A program made the translations under genes and the position numbers. Source: DATIJJ01 sp039936115 (GTDB lineage: Bacteria > Pseudomonadota > Gammaproteobacteria > DSM-16500). Taken from it: DNA of 7,392 nt. The notes under the pieces are model-generated. The model saw nothing but the letters and a program-made list of their open reading frames with translations, searched no databases and had not been told where the DNA came from. The first letter of the stretch is position 1. The number at the start of each line of letters is the position of its first letter. Shown here one piece after another: positions 4,622 through 7,392 of the stretch. The DNA is taken from assembly GCA_039936115.1 (NCBI GenBank), contig JBDTIZ010000083.1, positions 1 through 7,392 of the forward strand, read 5' to 3'.

Positions 4622-7392
4622 ATGGCCTTTTCAAGAAAACTCATACTACAGATTGAAAACATCGTTTGTGACATTATAGAAGAAGCAAGCTTTCAATCTA
4701 ACGACGATAAATATTTTTTTTGTGAAGCACTACGCAATGTGATTGAACCAGCAGAAAATCATTATGTACACCCTCCTTACAAAATCAAACATCAAGCCAT
4801 CATAGAGCAATTAAAAAAATTGTTGGCGGATGGTTATGCAACCCTTTCAAATGGCTCTAGCATCAAGCAACCTATCATCGATAAAAATCGATATAGAAAT
4901 TCGAACGAAAATAATCAGATGCTGAAAGACATCATTGTCGAGGCTATCAAAAATAACATCCGTCAAATCAAAGATGAGATGAACGATCGTACGAAACAAA
5001 ATAAAACAAAAGATATTTTCTATAGTTACCAGACACTAGCTGTCACCTACACGAAACTTGGACTTTATGAGGAAGCACTAAAATTATATGACGCCATTTT
5101 ACAAACTTCTCAAGTAAAACAAAGTACCCTCAGAGAAAAACAAGCTGTCGTCGAATTACTAGAAAACCGTCAGAACCCACAACGAACCAGAGTGAAAATA
5201 GTAAAAGAAGAAAAAAATTATCAAGTAAAACAGGTCACCAATACCCACACAAACAGTGTCACAAAAATTACAGTGTCTCGCGACCCTGATAACAAAAAAG
5301 AATGGCTGGGGGTTATTTTTGAATCACCTGATCACATTAAAATCCACGGCTTCGGCAAAAATTTTAAGTTTGATTGCACCGATTATAGCGGCCAATTAAC
5401 CTTAATTAATCCTAATGCTAAAGTAACCTTAACAGGCGATCTCAGCAAACTACATACGATTACCGGTGATCTTGATACCTTGGTAATTGATGCTGATCTA
5501 CACTGTGATCATGCCATCACGATTAAACCCATCGAAGAAGGGAGGATCGGTTGGTTTTATTTGGAAAAAGGACGAAGCATCCAAACGAACAGTTATACGC
5601 TGGAAAAAATATCAATATCACAGAATCAAGAATTAGAATCCAGAAAATTGTACGTCAGAAAAAGTGGGAATTATATTGAATACGCCGTACGCAACCCCAC
5701 TAACACCGTCGCCAGACATTATATTGATGCTAGACAATTCAATAAAAATCTAGCCGAAAAATTTAAAAACATTATTGCGCCAGGTGAAGCAAACGAATTT
5801 GAACCGTTCTTACGTACCATTCTGGCGACTGCGGCTGAACACGGTCATGCTGTCTTACAACCCATTTTAGTTAAAACACAGAATGCTGCCGTGTATGGTG
5901 AAATTAATTCGGTAGATGATGTTACATTTGATACTCAATACAGACTTGAATTTGAACCCACGGCTGGAGTTAAATCTAAATCTGCCATCAACTTGATGGC
6001 AGAAATCATACCGCATATGCGCGGCAAAATTATTGCGGGCGATAAGCTAAGCGTGAATGCTACGGTTTATGCACGTGGCAGAGCATTATTTTCAGCAGGT
6101 AATGGTCTGGACATAAACGGCCAGTCATTTATGACCTATAGCAAAACACAAGTGCAATGGTCAGGCGATGCAAATGTCAAACTTGCGCATGCGTTTGTGG
6201 TTGAAAATAAAAGTAACTTTAAAGGTAATGGTCCGCTTTATTTAAACGCCTCTGTTACAAAAAATTATTCCACCGTTGAAGCAACTGAAATAATCTATCG
6301 TTCTGAAAAAGAATTGACGCATTATCTCGGCGCTTCATTTATCGCAAAAATAATTGTTTTTAAAGGTAGCAATCATTTTTTTCGTGGCGATATCAAAGGT
6401 GGTGTCAAAACTGATGCAGAAAGTGGCGTCAAAACTGATTTGCCTAATGAAAAATTAATTATTGAAATCAATGGCGCCTTTACAATAGGCGTTGATGATG
6501 CCAGGAGTATTATTCACGATTTGCATAAACGCCCAAAATTTTATAGTGATTCTGTCAGTATCGTCACACCTTTTTATTCTAATCTTGCAGGTCATATCAG
6601 CACAGGTCAGTTAAATATTTCCTGCCTGACTTATCTTTCACTGCTTGGTGTTGAAACATATACATCACGATCTTTATTTCGTCCGATTGTTTTGGATTAT
6701 GGTATTGAAATTGTTAATATCCCGGCTATTTTGCGTCGTATCAGAAATTTTAGTGCGGCAAGTTTTTCCTGGGGCAATTTGTTAGATAACAGTATTTCAT
6801 TTGTTTCCTGGATGATGAAACATTTTATTCCAGCATTAAATGTGTTTGTCGATGCAGGTGTCGGTACTTATAGAACACTAAAAGCACTTCCCGCTTTGTT
6901 TAAGGCATACAAGCAATTTGCTACTGGCAATAAATCAAATGAATTATGCGAATACATTAAATTATTTTCTGCCACGTTCAATCTGGCAATGCAGACAAAC
7001 TTAACTGCTAGCGCCGATCTGCTAGCCTATCAGGCGAATGAACATGGCGTAGGCACAATTGAAGTCACTGGTGTTCATGATACCAGTGACTTGATAGAGA
7101 TTGCCGTGGATGCTGGCAACCTAACCGGCATCAGAACATCTAGTGTAGATGGAATTGCATTTTCAGGTGGTATACAAATTCATCCTTACGCGCAACAACA
7201 GGCTTTTTATTCACAAAACAATAATCTTCTCGGGCTTCATGTCAGCTCATCCACTGCCGCATCCTATGCTGTACAAAATGGCTTTGATATAAATAAAAAT
7301 GTGTCCTATGTGAGTAATCATTTACAGTTAGCTGGAACAAATCTTGCGGATAATATGTATGTTAACACACAAGATTTAACGCAATCCGGTAA
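4622..7392 (+). CDS. Large TPR and beta-rich protein of unknown function (3' end outside window)
   Basis: An uninterrupted frame of 923 codons runs from ATG 4622 past the right edge. GGA at 4613-4615 is a modest ribosome binding site. Residues 1-130 are charged and helical with no signal peptide. Residues about 134-161 (TLAVTYTKLGLYEEALKLYD) form a clear single TPR-like helix pair. From about 205 onward the protein is rich in Asn, Thr, Ser and Gly with alternating hydrophobic residues, suggesting beta-solenoid or adhesin-like structure; TGDL occurs at 271-274 and 281-284, and stretches such as GNGLDINGQS and FDINKNVSYVSNHLQLAG recall haemagglutinin-type repeats. A mostly helical, hydrophobic stretch lies near 700-770 (SWMMKHFIPAL to ALPALFKAYKQF). 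I recognise no named family. It could be a secreted or surface protein or a polymorphic-toxin-like protein whose C-terminal domain is outside the window. The absence of a Sec signal argues against a classical two-partner adhesin. Confidence 0.8.
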   Translation, partial: MAFSRKLILQIENIVCDIIEEASFQSNDDKYFFCEALRNVIEPAENHYVHPPYKIKHQAIIEQLKKLLADGYATLSNGSSIKQPIIDKNRYRNSNENNQMLKDIIVEAIKNNIRQIKDEMNDRTKQNKTKDIFYSYQTLAVTYTKLGLYEEALKLYDAILQTSQVKQSTLREKQAVVELLENRQNPQRTRVKIVKEEKNYQVKQVTNTHTNSVTKITVSRDPDNKKEWLGVIFESPDHIKIHGFGKNFKFDCTDYSGQLTLINPNAKVTLTGDLSKLHTITGDLDTLVIDADLHCDHAITIKPIEEGRIGWFYLEKGRSIQTNSYTLEKISISQNQELESRKLYVRKSGNYIEYAVRNPTNTVARHYIDARQFNKNLAEKFKNIIAPGEANEFEPFLRTILATAAEHGHAVLQPILVKTQNAAVYGEINSVDDVTFDTQYRLEFEPTAGVKSKSAINLMAEIIPHMRGKIIAGDKLSVNATVYARGRALFSAGNGLDINGQSFMTYSKTQVQWSGDANVKLAHAFVVENKSNFKGNGPLYLNASVTKNYSTVEATEIIYRSEKELTHYLGASFIAKIIVFKGSNHFFRGDIKGGVKTDAESGVKTDLPNEKLIIEINGAFTIGVDDARSIIHDLHKRPKFYSDSVSIVTPFYSNLAGHISTGQLNISCLTYLSLLGVETYTSRSLFRPIVLDYGIEIVNIPAILRRIRNFSAASFSWGNLLDNSISFVSWMMKHFIPALNVFVDAGVGTYRTLKALPALFKAYKQFATGNKSNELCEYIKLFSATFNLAMQTNLTASADLLAYQANEHGVGTIEVTGVHDTSDLIEIAVDAGNLTGIRTSSVDGIAFSGGIQIHPYAQQQAFYSQNNNLLGLHVSSSTAASYAVQNGFDINKNVSYVSNHLQLAGTNLADNMYVNTQDLTQSG
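6401..6439 (+). repeat. 24-bp-period tandem repeat inside the large gene
   Basis: GGTGTCAAAACTGAT (6401-6415) recurs as GGCGTCAAAACTGAT (6425-6439), one mismatch, 24 bp apart, and encodes GVKTD twice eight residues apart. It keeps the reading frame and could be a recent small duplication. Confidence 0.6.
7062..7092. repeat. Perfect 11-bp inverted repeat inside the large gene
   Basis: AAGTCACTGGT (7062-7072) and ACCAGTGACTT (7082-7092) are exact reverse complements around a 9-base loop. It lies in the coding frame (peptide EVTGVHDTSDL). No T tract follows, so it is not an intrinsic terminator; it may be chance, an mRNA structure or a protein-binding site. Confidence 0.6.

Noticed and set aside
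1..7392. CRISPR array, tRNA or rRNA genes
   Set aside because: No regularly spaced direct repeats and no recognisable tRNA or rRNA segments were seen on reading the window.

Overview
The window is AT-rich and has the look of an accessory region from a gammaproteobacterium, probably a host-associated member of the Legionellales (Legionella, Coxiella, Berkiella or Rickettsiella type). This placement is inferred from gene content: an ankyrin-repeat protein with a kinase-like core, a second kinase-like protein with a nuclear-localisation-like N-terminus, a very large TPR and beta-rich protein, and an insertion-sequence scar. There is no rRNA, tRNA or housekeeping gene to confirm it.

Layout, left to right. 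Positions 10-372 (minus) hold the decayed C-terminal end of an ISAs1-family transposase, broken by a frameshift. About 220 bp of non-coding DNA with a consensus -10 box leads into a 726-residue plus-strand gene (596-2776). This gene combines a DxHxxN...DxE phosphotransferase-like core, ankyrin-type repeats and a glutamate-rich C-terminal tail. A 147-bp gap without a clear terminator separates it from a convergent minus-strand gene (2924-4192, 422 residues). That second protein carries a diverged version of the same catalytic signature. From 4193 to 4621 no large gene is present. This stretch contains two possible tiny ORFs, several perfect inverted repeats, and a pair of odd-length palindromes immediately upstream of a candidate promoter. 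A long plus-strand gene starts at 4622 and runs off the right edge with at least 923 residues: an N-terminal helical and TPR part followed by a long beta-rich part.

How the genes may work together: none is a recognised metabolic gene. The two kinase-like proteins are the most coherent pair and look like candidate secreted effectors that could modify host proteins or lipids. The third gene could be a large surface, secreted or toxin-like protein. Convergent orientation and separate upstream regions mean the three large genes are not one operon. Nothing here proves secretion or enzymatic activity.
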